Shown here: positions 42,913 through 52,058 of the stretch, one piece after another
Layout: each line of letters starts with the position of its first letter
Numbering within the stretch: the stretch's first letter is position 1
Origin: Defluviicoccus sp. bin129
GTDB lineage: Bacteria > Pseudomonadota > Alphaproteobacteria > MPNO01
DNA: 64,000 nt
Assembly: GCA_002239065.1 (NCBI GenBank)
Contig: MPNO01000018.1
Coordinates: 1-64,000 of the forward strand
Direction of reading: 5' to 3'
Made by a program: the position numbers and the translations under genes
Notes under the pieces: generated by a model
Databases searched by the model: none
Seen by the model: the letters and a program-made list of their open reading frames with translations, nothing else
What the model was told of the DNA's origin: nothing

Positions 42913-44589
42913 ATGAACCTCGATCCCTCGCGCGATACCGATTTTCCACCGCCGGCGCCCTCCTTGCCCGAACGGGCGGTCGATGCCGGCCGGGCAACCC
43001 TCCTCGCGGCGCACGCCCAAGAGGGCGCGGCGATGCCCGACGGCGGGGCGGAGCCCGGCAACGGTATCCCGTACTTGGGGTCCGCGTCCCTGTTCCGGGA
43101 CGGATCGGCCGAAGGGTTCGCGTCCGGTATGGAAGACGCCCCCGGCGGCGGAGCGGATCCCGGCAACGATCTCCAGCCTCTGGATCCCGCCTCCCTGTTC
43201 GGCAACGGAACGCCGCTGCCGGATACGCCGTTCGACGGGTTGGCCGCCGATTTCGAGGACGCGCTGGTCGAGGGGCTCTCGGGCGACGCCGCGACCTCGT
43301 CCGGCTACTCGGACCTGGATGGCATCGTCGCGGCGCTGGCTCCCACGGAGCTGAACGGAAACGCGGAAACCCGGCCGCAATCGCCGGCCCGCGGAAGCGA
43401 CGCCGGGGCGAAGACGGATCCCGGCACATCCCGTCCGAGCGGCCCCATCGCCGCGCTTGCCTTCGCCACCGACCGGCAGACCGAGGACGCCCTGCGGCAG
43501 GGGTTCCTGCATTTCCGCAATCCGTCGCCCCACTACCAGGATCCCCAGGTCTGGAACGGCGGTATCCGCACCGCCGTCGCCGCTCTCTCCAACGGGCATT
43601 CCACGAAACTCGTGATCGTCGACGTCGACGGGACCCCTTACCCGGCCGGCGCGATTCACGAGCTGGCCGAAGTCTGCGAGGTCGGCACCGCCGTGGTCGC
43701 GATCGGCTCCGACGGCACGGCCAGGAGCAGCCGCGAGCTCCTGCTCGCCGGGGTGAGCGACTATCTGGTCAAGCCGGTCACCGCGGCCGCCGTCCAGGAA
43801 ACGGTCGCGCGCATCTCCGGCTCCGACCACGACGGGTCGGTGACGGGAAAGCTGGTCGGGTTCGTCGGAACCGGCGGCAGCGGCGCGACCACGCTGGTTG
43901 CCGCCACCGCGCTGCAGGCGGCCCTTCGCGGCCGCTACGTGTCGGTGCTCGATCTCAACCGGACGGTGGCCACCTCGGCGGTCCTGCTCGACGTCGATCC
44001 CGCGGCCGGCCTCGACCAGCTGCTGGAGGTCGCGGCCGGACCCCTCCCGGATCCGCAGATGCTGGACGGCGTGCGGGTGCAACGGTCGGAGCGCATCTCG
44101 TTATACGCCTACCGGTGGAACCCGGAGCCGCCCCCCATCCCGTCGCCCCGGGCGCTGGAGTGGCTGATCGGGGAGCTGAAGCAGCGTTCCCAGCTCGTGC
44201 TGGTCGACGGGCTGGACGATCCCGCTCTTCGTTTCGCGGTCCTCGAACAGTCCGACATCCGCGTTGTCGTCGCCGAGCCGACGGTCAGGGATATCCTGCG
44301 CGCCGCGCGGATCGTCGATCTGATCGGCGGCCGCGAGCCGACATTGCGGGTGCGCAACCACACGCGGGAGTTCAGGCGGGGTACGGATAGAGGGTCGCTC
44401 GCCGGGGCGGCGACCAACCTGCCCACCGATGTCGAGATTCCGTTCGAGCCGTCCCTGCCGGCAATCGCCGACCGCGGCTGGCCGGAAGGGCGGATGCCGC
44501 GCCAGCTGCGTCAACCCCTTGCCGGGCTGACCGACCGGCTGCTGACGGAGGCGGCCGCCGCCACGGCCGCCCTGTCCCGGGGAGTCTGA
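42913..44589 (+). CDS. TadZ/CpaE-like pilus ATPase 2 with repeat-bearing N-terminal extension
   Basis: 558 residues. The first 150 or so form an extension with two imperfect repeats (GGAEPGN..L..ASLF and GGADPGN..L..ASLF). A receiver-like domain follows (LVIVDVDGTPY ... VSDYLVKPVTAAAV), then a ParA-like domain with the P-loop GTGGSGATT (319-327) and VSVLDLNRTV. As in TadZ-1 the Walker A lysine is not in the usual place. The frame starts 12 bases after a stop in the pilin downstream region; a RBS is not obvious (AAAGCG). It ends 2 bases before tadA. Confidence 0.8.
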   Translation: MNLDPSRDTDFPPPAPSLPERAVDAGRATLLAAHAQEGAAMPDGGAEPGNGIPYLGSASLFRDGSAEGFASGMEDAPGGGADPGNDLQPLDPASLFGNGTPLPDTPFDGLAADFEDALVEGLSGDAATSSGYSDLDGIVAALAPTELNGNAETRPQSPARGSDAGAKTDPGTSRPSGPIAALAFATDRQTEDALRQGFLHFRNPSPHYQDPQVWNGGIRTAVAALSNGHSTKLVIVDVDGTPYPAGAIHELAEVCEVGTAVVAIGSDGTARSSRELLLAGVSDYLVKPVTAAAVQETVARISGSDHDGSVTGKLVGFVGTGGSGATTLVAATALQAALRGRYVSVLDLNRTVATSAVLLDVDPAAGLDQLLEVAAGPLPDPQMLDGVRVQRSERISLYAYRWNPEPPPIPSPRALEWLIGELKQRSQLVLVDGLDDPALRFAVLEQSDIRVVVAEPTVRDILRAARIVDLIGGREPTLRVRNHTREFRRGTDRGSLAGAATNLPTDVEIPFEPSLPAIADRGWPEGRMPRQLRQPLAGLTDRLLTEAAAATAALSRGV

Positions 44590-44591
44590 TC

Positions 44592-45998
44592 ATGGCGGCG
44601 CGATCCTTCGGGCGGCGAAGCCGTCCCGTCGAACCCTCGACACCGTCCGCCCCGGACGGTGCCCGCGATCCCGCGTCGCCCCCGACGGCGCAGCGGGAGA
44701 CCGCCGTCCGCGCGCGGTCCCAGGCCGACGCGGCGGTCGGCGAGATCGTCGCCCGGATCCACCCGGTCATCGTCAAGTCGCTGGACATGACGAAGATCGC
44801 CGGGTTCAACAACGAACAGCTCGCCGGCCAGCTCCTGGCCTTCCTCGACACCCCCGAGGCCGGCGTGCCGGATCTCGGCCCCCTGGACCGGCAGCGGGTG
44901 GTCACCGAGCTGGTGCACGACATCAAGGGTCTGGGACCGATCGAGCCGCTTCTGGTCGATCCGACGATCTCCGACATCCTGATCAACGGCATGGATTCGA
45001 CCTATATCGAGCGGCGCGGCAGGCTGGAACGGGTCGAGCTGCGGTTCCGCGACCGCCAGCATCTGCTGCACATAGCGCAGCGCATCGCCGGCCAGGTGGG
45101 ACGCCGGGTCGACGAATCGAGCCCGATGGTCGATGCCAGGCTCGCCGACGGGTCCCGCGTCAACATCATCATCCCGCCGCTGGCGCTCGACGGCGCCGCC
45201 ATCTCGATCCGGCGCTTCGTCATGCGGGGCACCAGCCTCGACGACATGGCCGAGCGCACCGTGATGTCCCCGTCGATGGCGGAGATGTTCCGCATCGGGG
45301 TCAAGGCCCGGCTCAACATCCTGATAAGCGGCGGCACCGGCGCCGGCAAGACCACCTTCATGAACGCGATGTCGCGCGAGATCCCGCACAGCGAGCGGCT
45401 GGTGACCATCGAGGACGCGGCCGAGCTGCAGCTCCAGCAGCCGCATGTGGTCCGCCTCGAGACGCGGACCATGAGCGCGGAAGGCACCGGCCAGGTGACC
45501 ATGCGGGACCTGCTGGTCAACACGCTGCGAATGCGCCCGGATCGGATCATCGTCGGCGAGGTGCGCGGCGGCGAGGCCAACGAGATGCTCCAGGCGATGA
45601 ACACCGGCCATCCCGGATCGATGTGCACCCTGCACGCGAACACCCCGCGCGATGCGCTCACCCGGCTGGAAAACATGCTGATGATCGGCAGCGGCGACAT
45701 ACCGCTGCCGGCCTTGCGGCGGCAGATCGCCTCCAGCATCGACATGGTCGTCCAGCTCGCGCGGCTGCGCAACGGCCATCGCTGCGTGCTCAGCGCGACC
45801 AACGTGGTCGGCATCGAGAACGACATCGTCACCACCGAGGAGATGTGGCGCCGCCGGCCCGGTCCGGAGGACGAGCAGGTGTTCGAGACCTCGGGCCGGC
45901 AGCCCGCGTGGATCGAGGCGGTCGATGCGGTGAAGCTGCGCGAGCCGCTCATGGCGGCGCTGCAGGCCGACCCGCGGATCGGCGAGGCCGAGAGTTGA
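44592..45998 (+). CDS. TadA/CpaF secretion ATPase
   Basis: 468 residues, a type II/IV secretion-type hexameric ATPase. Walker A is GGTGAGKTT (residues 247-255); then LVTIEDAAELQLQQPHVVRLE (Asp box and arginines), RPDRIIVGEVRGGE (Walker B) and GHPGSMCTLHANTP (His box). It powers Flp pilus extension from the cytoplasm, working with TadB and TadC. Confidence 0.93.
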   Translation: MAARSFGRRSRPVEPSTPSAPDGARDPASPPTAQRETAVRARSQADAAVGEIVARIHPVIVKSLDMTKIAGFNNEQLAGQLLAFLDTPEAGVPDLGPLDRQRVVTELVHDIKGLGPIEPLLVDPTISDILINGMDSTYIERRGRLERVELRFRDRQHLLHIAQRIAGQVGRRVDESSPMVDARLADGSRVNIIIPPLALDGAAISIRRFVMRGTSLDDMAERTVMSPSMAEMFRIGVKARLNILISGGTGAGKTTFMNAMSREIPHSERLVTIEDAAELQLQQPHVVRLETRTMSAEGTGQVTMRDLLVNTLRMRPDRIIVGEVRGGEANEMLQAMNTGHPGSMCTLHANTPRDALTRLENMLMIGSGDIPLPALRRQIASSIDMVVQLARLRNGHRCVLSATNVVGIENDIVTTEEMWRRRPGPEDEQVFETSGRQPAWIEAVDAVKLREPLMAALQADPRIGEAES

Positions 45999-46003
45999 GC
46001 CCG

Positions 46004-46957
46004 ATGTTCATGATAATGGGCGCGGCGGCGGCGCTGCTCGCGTGCGGCGCCGTCGCGTTCGCCCTGTCGCGGCGCGGCGACAAGGCGTTCAGGCTGCGTC
46101 TCCGGCGCGTCTCCGAGCCGTTGACCGGAAACCGGCTGGCCGGCGACGCGGAGGTCGACGCCGAGATCTTTCGCACCGTCCAGTCCCGCGCCCAGTCGGG
46201 CCGGTTTTGGCAGCTGGTTCAGACCCGCTACCCGCTGCTCGACCCGAAGCGCTCGATGCCCCGCGCCATCGCGATCGGCATCGGCGCGGGGGCGGTCTTC
46301 TGGGGCGCGATGATGGTGCTGCAGATCCCCTCGGGCTGGTGGACCGTGCCGCTGGTCGGCATCGCCGTGGTCGGCGGGGTGGCGTATGCGATGTCGTCGT
46401 TCCAGTCGCGCCAGGTGACCGCATTCACCCGGCAATTCCCCGAGACCATCGACCAGATCGTGCGGCTTTCCCGCGCCGGCGTCCCGGCCCTGGAAGCGAT
46501 CGCGGTCATCTCGGAGGACTCCCAGCCGCCCGTCCAGCCGATCCTGCGCACTCTGTGCGACGGGCTGCTCGCGGGGCTCGACTCCGACACCGCGCTGCGC
46601 ACCGCCGCGGCGCGCGTTCGCCTGCCCGAGTTCACGCTGTTCACCTCCGTCATCCGCCTGCAGCGGCGCTCGGGCGGCAGTATCTCCGCCGCATTCGCCA
46701 ACCTGTCCCAGACCCTGCGCGAACGCCGCAGCTCCGCCATGAAGGCGCACGCCTCCACCGCGCAGACCCGGCTGACCCTGCTGGTGCTGTCGGTGATGCC
46801 GGTGCTGGTGCTGATCGGGCAGAAATTCGTCGCGCCGAAATCCATCGACATGCTGTTCGGCACGGATCAGGGGACAAACCTGCTCCACTGGGGGGTCGGC
46901 TTGATCGTCATGGGCCTCCTGACCGCGAAGTTCATCGCCTCGCGCATCGAGAAGTAA
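46004..46957 (+). CDS. TadB-like inner-membrane platform protein
   Basis: 317 residues. Membrane helices are at the N-terminus (MFMIMGAAAALLACGAVAFAL), near residues 90-130, and at the C-terminus; the middle has a T2SSF domain (FPETIDQIVRLSRAGVPALE; SGGSISAAFANLSQTLRERR). The ATG at 46004 lies 5 bases after the tadA stop. With TadC it forms the platform that couples TadA to pilus growth. Confidence 0.85.
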   Translation: MFMIMGAAAALLACGAVAFALSRRGDKAFRLRLRRVSEPLTGNRLAGDAEVDAEIFRTVQSRAQSGRFWQLVQTRYPLLDPKRSMPRAIAIGIGAGAVFWGAMMVLQIPSGWWTVPLVGIAVVGGVAYAMSSFQSRQVTAFTRQFPETIDQIVRLSRAGVPALEAIAVISEDSQPPVQPILRTLCDGLLAGLDSDTALRTAAARVRLPEFTLFTSVIRLQRRSGGSISAAFANLSQTLRERRSSAMKAHASTAQTRLTLLVLSVMPVLVLIGQKFVAPKSIDMLFGTDQGTNLLHWGVGLIVMGLLTAKFIASRIEK

Positions 46958-46973
46958 GGGGAGAGCAAGGTCC

Positions 46974-47939
46974 ATGTTGTCGGGGACGCTTCCGCTCACC
47001 GGAGCCATCGCGACCGGGGTCACGATCCTGGCCCTCGCACCGATCATTTTCCGCGAGACGCGGCGGGCGCGCACGATCGACCGGCGGCTGGCGGCCGTGC
47101 GCGGCCGGGCGGCGACGGCTCCGGCGCCGGAAGGCTTCGACCGGCCCGACAAAAGACGGGGTATCCGGATGTTCGGGCTCGCTTTGCTGCGCTGCCTGTC
47201 CATGGTCGTGCCGGTGGGCGCCGCGGAGCGCGAAAAACTGGCCGTGATGCTTCGCAAGGGAGGCTTCTCGAAGCAGGAAGCGCTCTCGGTGTTCCTGGCC
47301 GTCAAGCTCGCCGTCGCGCTCGCGCTGGCCGCCGGCCTCGCTTTGGCCCTCGCCGGCATGGAGTCTCTGGGCAAGGAGATCTACGGCATCGGGCTGGGCG
47401 CCCTGGTGGGCTTTGTGGTCGGCGGCATGCTGCCCGAATACGGCCTCCGCGCCATCGTCAACCGGCGTCTGGGCAAGATGAAGGCCGCCCTTCCCGACGC
47501 CCTCGACATGATGGTGATGTGCCTCGAGACCGGGCTGACCGTGGAGCGCGGAATCATAACCGTCGCCGAGGAGCTGATGCCGATCGAGCCCAACCTGGCG
47601 AAGGAATTTCAGCAGATCGAGGCGGAGATACGTCTCGGCTCCGACCGCCGGGCCGTGCTCGAGGAGTACTACGAGCGAACCGATGTCGACGGGCTCGGCG
47701 ACTTCGCGATGGCCCTCATCCAGAGCGATCGCTACGGCACGCCGCTGTCCCAATCCATGAAGAGCATCGCCAGCGACGCGCGTCTGCAAAAGGCGGCGCG
47801 GGTCGCCGCCCAGGCCGAGCGACTTCCGGTTCTGATGACCCTGCCGATGCTGGTCTTCGTGGTGCCCGGCACGATGCTTCTGGTCGCCGGCCCCGCCTTC
47901 ATCACCGCGATGTCGGCGCTCCAGGGCTTTTCCGGATAG
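46974..47939 (+). CDS. TadC-like inner-membrane platform protein
   Basis: 321 residues with the same T2SSF fold: FPDALDMMVMCLE-like stretch (LPDALDMMVMCLETGLTVER), then YGTPLSQSMKSIASDARLQ and AAQAERLPVLMTLPMLVFV before the final helices. It follows tadB after 16 bases (GGGGAGAGCAAGG in the gap) and is 1 base from the peroxidase gene. Confidence 0.87.
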   Translation: MLSGTLPLTGAIATGVTILALAPIIFRETRRARTIDRRLAAVRGRAATAPAPEGFDRPDKRRGIRMFGLALLRCLSMVVPVGAAEREKLAVMLRKGGFSKQEALSVFLAVKLAVALALAAGLALALAGMESLGKEIYGIGLGALVGFVVGGMLPEYGLRAIVNRRLGKMKAALPDALDMMVMCLETGLTVERGIITVAEELMPIEPNLAKEFQQIEAEIRLGSDRRAVLEEYYERTDVDGLGDFAMALIQSDRYGTPLSQSMKSIASDARLQKAARVAAQAERLPVLMTLPMLVFVVPGTMLLVAGPAFITAMSALQGFSG

Positions 47940-47940
47940 C

Positions 47941-48927
47941 ATGACCGCCACCAACTTCCCGTATCGCGGCCGAGCCGCCTCCCCCGTGCTGCTGTGGGTG
48001 GCCATCGGCGCGCTCCTGGCCCTTCCCGCCGGTGTCGGGGCCGAAGAGCCCATCCTGCCGATACCCCAGCAGGTCGATGTCGATCCCGCCAGGGCGGCGC
48101 TGGGCCGGGACCTGTTTCACGACCCCATCCTGTCGAAGGACAACACGGTTTCCTGCGCGAGCTGCCACGATCTGGCGAGCGGCGGCGATGACGGCCGCAA
48201 GGTTTCGGTCGGGGTCGACGACAAGCCCGGCATGGTCAACGCGCCGACCGTGTTCAACGTCACCATGAACTTCAAGCAATTCTGGGACGGACGGGCGGAT
48301 ACGCTCGAGGACCAGATCGACGGTCCCGTGCAATCCCCTTTCGAGATGGGCAGCGTGTGGCCCGAGGTCGTCGCCAGGCTCTACAGGAGCGACAAGTACC
48401 GCAACCGGTTCCAACAGCTCTACGCCGACGGAATCAATCGCCAGAACATAAAGAACGCGATCGCCGAGTTCATGGGCTCCCTGACCACGCCGAACAGCCG
48501 GTTCGACCGGTGGCTGGGCGGCGACAAGGCGGCGCTGAACGCACGGGAGCTGCGCGGCTACGAGCTGTTCAAGGATTACGGCTGCGCTTCATGCCACCAG
48601 GGCGCGAATGTCGGAGGCAACATGTTCCAGGTCTTCGGCGTGCTGAACGACTATTTCAAGAAACGGGGCGACATCACCGAAGCCGATCTCGGCCGTTACG
48701 CGATAACCGGAAACGATGAGGACCGGCACGCATTCAAGGTGCCAAGCCTGCGTCTGGCCGCCTTGACCGCGCCCTATCTGCACGACGGAACCGCCGCCAC
48801 CCTGCGAGACGCCGTCGATGCGATGTTCGAGTTTCAGCTGGGTAGGGAGGCGCCCGACGAGGACAAGGACGCGATCGTGGCGTTCATCAAGACGCTGGTG
48901 GGCGAATCCAAGGAGCTATCACCATGA
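47941..48927 (+). CDS. Di-haem cytochrome c peroxidase (MauG/CcpA family) inside the tad locus
   Basis: 328 residues with a signal peptide (VAIGALLALPAGVGAE). Two c-type haem sites are visible: CASCH at 72-76 (in NTVSCASCHDLASGG) and CASCH at 215-219 (in YGCASCHQGANVGG). FKQFWDGRADTLEDQ and TAPYLHDGTAATLRDAV are family motifs. Members reduce H2O2 or oxidise proteins in the periplasm. It starts 1 base after the tadC stop, and its stop overlaps the following sensor gene by 4 bp. Such an enzyme is not part of known tad machines. Confidence 0.9.
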   Translation: MTATNFPYRGRAASPVLLWVAIGALLALPAGVGAEEPILPIPQQVDVDPARAALGRDLFHDPILSKDNTVSCASCHDLASGGDDGRKVSVGVDDKPGMVNAPTVFNVTMNFKQFWDGRADTLEDQIDGPVQSPFEMGSVWPEVVARLYRSDKYRNRFQQLYADGINRQNIKNAIAEFMGSLTTPNSRFDRWLGGDKAALNARELRGYELFKDYGCASCHQGANVGGNMFQVFGVLNDYFKKRGDITEADLGRYAITGNDEDRHAFKVPSLRLAALTAPYLHDGTAATLRDAVDAMFEFQLGREAPDEDKDAIVAFIKTLVGESKELSP

Positions 48928-49982
48928 GATCCGGCTCGGTCATCTTCGGCGTCTCGGTCTCCGCTGTCCTGCTTGCCGCGGCCGCCTATCTGTACCTGTT
49001 CGCCCATGACGGCAGCAGCCGTCACTACCGCAAGTCGATCGATCTGGTTCGGCAGATGCAAGTTCTGTCCACCGGCTGGAGCCTGGAGGTCACCCGCGTG
49101 AGGTCCGACCCGCTCGCCGATTTCGACTCGCTGGCCGGCTTCATCCCCCGGGTCGCACGGTTGAAGGAGAAGCTCGCCGACAGGGCCCACCGCATACCCG
49201 ACCTGCCCGATCGCATCGCCGGAGAGATCAACGCCTTCATAAGCGCCATCGAAGCGCAGGAGGAGCGCATCGAGCGGTTCAAGACCGGCTATGCCGTGGT
49301 GCGGAATTCCAAGCGCTATCTTCCGCTCGCCGCCGCCAGCGTGTCCCGGCAGGCGTCGTCGTCCGGCAACGCCGGCCTGGTCAAGGCCGTTTCGCCGCTG
49401 GTGCGCGATGTGAAGCTGTATCTCGGGACGCCGACCGGGACGGCCAAGAGCCGCCTGAAGAGCGAAATCGACGAGCTCCGCGGATCGAATGCCCGCTACC
49501 CGCCGCCATTGGCCAACGCGCTCGGAAACCTGCTGGACCACGCGGAGGTGCTGGTCGACAGGCAGGGGCGGACGGAGGAGCTGTTCGCGCGGGCCACGTC
49601 CGACGAACTCTCGCGGTTTGCCGACCAGCTGACCGTCAATCTCGAATTCGAGCTCGGAAGGGCGGCGGTCCAGGCGACGTATTACGACCGCGGAATCGTG
49701 GCCCTGTTCGGCGCGCTCGCCCTGTTCTGGGTGGTGCTCGCGCTGTACTACCGGCTCAACGGCCGGCGTGCCGCCGTCCAGCCCGATCCTGACCGAAGGA
49801 TCGCCGCCGGGGCCGAAGCCCCGGTGCTGGTCCCGGCACGCCCCGCAGCCCCCTTCGCGTCGGACGCCCCCGCCCGCGCCGCGGCGGCGCCCGGCGGGCG
49901 GGCCCGCGGGGCGCGCGCCGGCCGGTGCCCCCCCCCGCGCCGCGCGCCCCCGCCTCGGTGCTGCAGAACGGGTTCGTCGTGA
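48924..49982 (+). CDS. Sensor part of a histidine kinase, frame-shifted at a C9 tract
   Basis: 352 codons. An N-terminal helix (SVIFGVSVSAVLLAAAAYLYL), a long all-helical periplasmic region (about residues 30-245, resembling a DAHL-type ligand-binding domain), and a second helix (IVALFGALALFWVVLALYYRL) are followed by a Pro/Ala linker. Near the C-run 49928-49936 the frame becomes nonsense (GRCPPPRRAPP) and stops at 49982. The kinase part continues in another frame at 49925. One extra C, or two fewer, would join them into a protein of about 589 residues. ATGA overlap with the peroxidase gene shows coupling. Confidence 0.72.
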   Translation: MRSGSVIFGVSVSAVLLAAAAYLYLFAHDGSSRHYRKSIDLVRQMQVLSTGWSLEVTRVRSDPLADFDSLAGFIPRVARLKEKLADRAHRIPDLPDRIAGEINAFISAIEAQEERIERFKTGYAVVRNSKRYLPLAAASVSRQASSSGNAGLVKAVSPLVRDVKLYLGTPTGTAKSRLKSEIDELRGSNARYPPPLANALGNLLDHAEVLVDRQGRTEELFARATSDELSRFADQLTVNLEFELGRAAVQATYYDRGIVALFGALALFWVVLALYYRLNGRRAAVQPDPDRRIAAGAEAPVLVPARPAAPFASDAPARAAAAPGGRARGARAGRCPPPRRAPPPRCCRTGSS

Positions 49983-50692
49983 AATGCGTCGCCGGCATCC
50001 TCGCTTCCTCGGCCGAAGAGATCGGCGACCGCATGGAATTCCTGCACAAGACGCACCAGCGAATCCGCGACACCCTGCACCATGGCGACTTCCCGCCCGA
50101 GCTGGCGGCCGAAGCCAGTCTCGACGAGGAGGTCGCGGCGATCCCCGCCATAGCGTCCAGCGTGCGGCAGAGACTGAACGGCATCGCCAGCCTTGCGAAG
50201 CGCCTGGAGGTCTTCTCGGACTCCCATGCCAACCATGTCGACCGGACGATGATCGACGTCAACGCCTGTATCGAGAGCGTGGTCGCGGCGACCGGCACCC
50301 CGACCAACGCGACATTCATCAGGAACCTCGGCGAAGTTCCCGAGATACTGGCCTGCGAATCCGACCTCCAGATGCTGGTCGCGGAGCTCGTCGACAACTC
50401 GCTGGCCGCGGTGCAGGACCTGGCGGGCAAGAAGGGCATCGTCAAGATCGATTCCGCGCGCAAGGACGAAGAGATCATGATCACCGTCATCGACAACGGT
50501 GTGGGCATCTCCGCCGACCGGCAGAGGAGCATATTCAAGCCGTTCTACACCTCCCGGGAGGGCGCGCTGGGCATCGGCCTGTCCCTGGCCGGGCATCTCG
50601 TCGGAAAGTATCAGGGCACCATCAAGGTGAATTCGCTTCCCGGCCAGGGCACCGTGGCCCGTATCAGCCTGCCGGTCGGGACAAGACGATGA
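49925..50692 (+). CDS. Kinase part of the frame-shifted histidine kinase (HATPase domain)
   Basis: Coding sense resumes here, though the drawn start (49925) is only the first Met-like codon of the open frame. VLQNGFVVKCVAGILASSAEEI leads to a helical dimerisation region and an HATPase domain: N-box ELVDNSLAAV, G1 DNGVGIS, IFKPFYTSREGALGIGLSLAGHLV (F and G2 boxes) and LPGQGTVARISLP. A classic H-E/D phospho-His motif is not obvious. No start codon with a ribosome site precedes it, so it is expressed only if joined to the sensor part. It overlaps the following gene by ATGA. Confidence 0.72.
   Translation: MPPPAPRAPASVLQNGFVVKCVAGILASSAEEIGDRMEFLHKTHQRIRDTLHHGDFPPELAAEASLDEEVAAIPAIASSVRQRLNGIASLAKRLEVFSDSHANHVDRTMIDVNACIESVVAATGTPTNATFIRNLGEVPEILACESDLQMLVAELVDNSLAAVQDLAGKKGIVKIDSARKDEEIMITVIDNGVGISADRQRSIFKPFYTSREGALGIGLSLAGHLVGKYQGTIKVNSLPGQGTVARISLPVGTRR
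49928..49936. other. Nine-C homopolymer at the frame break of the histidine kinase gene
   Basis: A run of nine C residues at the exact point where coding sense changes frame. It is either an assembly or sequencing indel or a real slippage site. Confidence 0.75.
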
Positions 50693-52008
50693 ATGCCCGG
50701 CGCCTCCTCCGCGGCAGCCTGCGGGCAGAGCTGGTCTCCAACGCCGTGCTCGGCGTCGCGCTTCCCGCGGCGGTCGCCGGCGGGATCGTGCTCTTTCTGT
50801 TCACCTATCACCTGGACGTCATCGATGCGGGCGTCGACCGGGGCCGGCAGGCGCTGACCAGGGAAATCGCCCGCTCCGAGCTCGCGTTGCGGGCAGGCGG
50901 CACCGCGCGGCAGATCGACACATTCCTGATCAGCCGAATCCTGGAAGCGAAAATCTGGGCGTCGTCCCGGCTCGTCGTCGATGCCGCGCGCTCGGCCGCC
51001 CTCCGGCACCGGGCCGAGGGGCTGACCAGCGCATCCATCGAAAATGTCGAGCGCCGGTTTCCCACCCGCAAGACCCTGGGACTCTGGCCGCGGGCGGACT
51101 CTCATCTGCGTCAACAGGTCGCGGGATCGCCCTATTTCGCTGAGATATTCTTCACCGACCGCAATGGCTTCAACGTGGCGATGACCAACCCAACGAGCGA
51201 TTTCGTGCAATCCGACGAGAGCTGGTGGAAGAACGCCTGGGCGAACGGGGCATCGGTCGGCGGGGTCGAGTACGACGAATCCGCCGGCGTCTGGTCGGTC
51301 GACATTTCGATCCGTATCGACTCGCCGGACGGCAAGACTCCGCTGGGCGTCATGAAGGCGGTTCTGGCGATCGAGGCCGTCCAGGAGATCGCCGATCGCG
51401 CCGCGCGGGACGTTTCCGCCGGCCGGGTCATCGTGGCGACCGGTCTGGGCGCGCTGATCGCCGAACCCGCCTCCGGGCACGATTCGCAGCGAATCATGAA
51501 CGCCGACATCGACCTGCGGAAGCAGGGCGCCCCTTCCACACGGGCCAGCTTCGACGGAGACCGGACCGGTTTCGCGGTCGGTCGCGAGTGGTTGACGGGC
51601 TACGCCCGGACCGGGGGGCGCGAGGTCTACGCCCGGACGGTCGGCGGGTTCTCCGGCCTCGACTGGGTCGTCATCGTGCAAAAGCCGGCGGCGGCGGCCC
51701 ATGAGCCGATCGCGGCGCTGCGCGCGATCGAGGACGCGCTGCGCGACTGGCGGCTGATCCTCGGCCTCGCCTTCCTCGCCATGATCGCCCTTTGCACGGG
51801 CATGGCCATCGCCCTTTCCGCTGTCACCGCGCGCCGATACGCATCGGCCCTCGCCGCGGTGCGCGAGATGGCCGATCGCGCGGCGCGGGGTGCGCCCGCT
51901 CTCCCGCCGGTCATCGAGGAACCCGAGGAAATCGTTCGTGTGAGCAATGCGGTTCACCGGCTGAGCGGGCGGTGCGACCCGTTCCCGCAACCCGGCGATG
52001 CGCGCTAG
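50689..52008 (+). CDS. Cache-domain membrane sensor without an output domain
   Basis: 439 residues. Helix 1 (LGVALPAAVAGGIVLFLFTY) and helix 2 (LILGLAFLAMIALCTGMAIAL) flank a periplasmic double-Cache-type region (YFAEIFFTDRNGFNVAMTNP; DESWWKNAWANGASVGGVEY; VWSVDISIRI; PLGVMKAVLAIEAVQEI). A HAMP-like segment follows helix 2 (ALAAVREMADRAARG), and the protein ends there. No kinase, cyclase or methyl-accepting domain is present. It is coupled to the kinase gene (ATGA), so it probably acts as a receptor partner for that kinase. Confidence 0.72.
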   Translation: MNARRLLRGSLRAELVSNAVLGVALPAAVAGGIVLFLFTYHLDVIDAGVDRGRQALTREIARSELALRAGGTARQIDTFLISRILEAKIWASSRLVVDAARSAALRHRAEGLTSASIENVERRFPTRKTLGLWPRADSHLRQQVAGSPYFAEIFFTDRNGFNVAMTNPTSDFVQSDESWWKNAWANGASVGGVEYDESAGVWSVDISIRIDSPDGKTPLGVMKAVLAIEAVQEIADRAARDVSAGRVIVATGLGALIAEPASGHDSQRIMNADIDLRKQGAPSTRASFDGDRTGFAVGREWLTGYARTGGREVYARTVGGFSGLDWVVIVQKPAAAAHEPIAALRAIEDALRDWRLILGLAFLAMIALCTGMAIALSAVTARRYASALAAVREMADRAARGAPALPPVIEEPEEIVRVSNAVHRLSGRCDPFPQPGDAR

Positions 52009-52058
52009 ATCGCGGGCGCAGCGGCCTGTTCGGACCCAACGCGTTGGAGACAGAGTCG

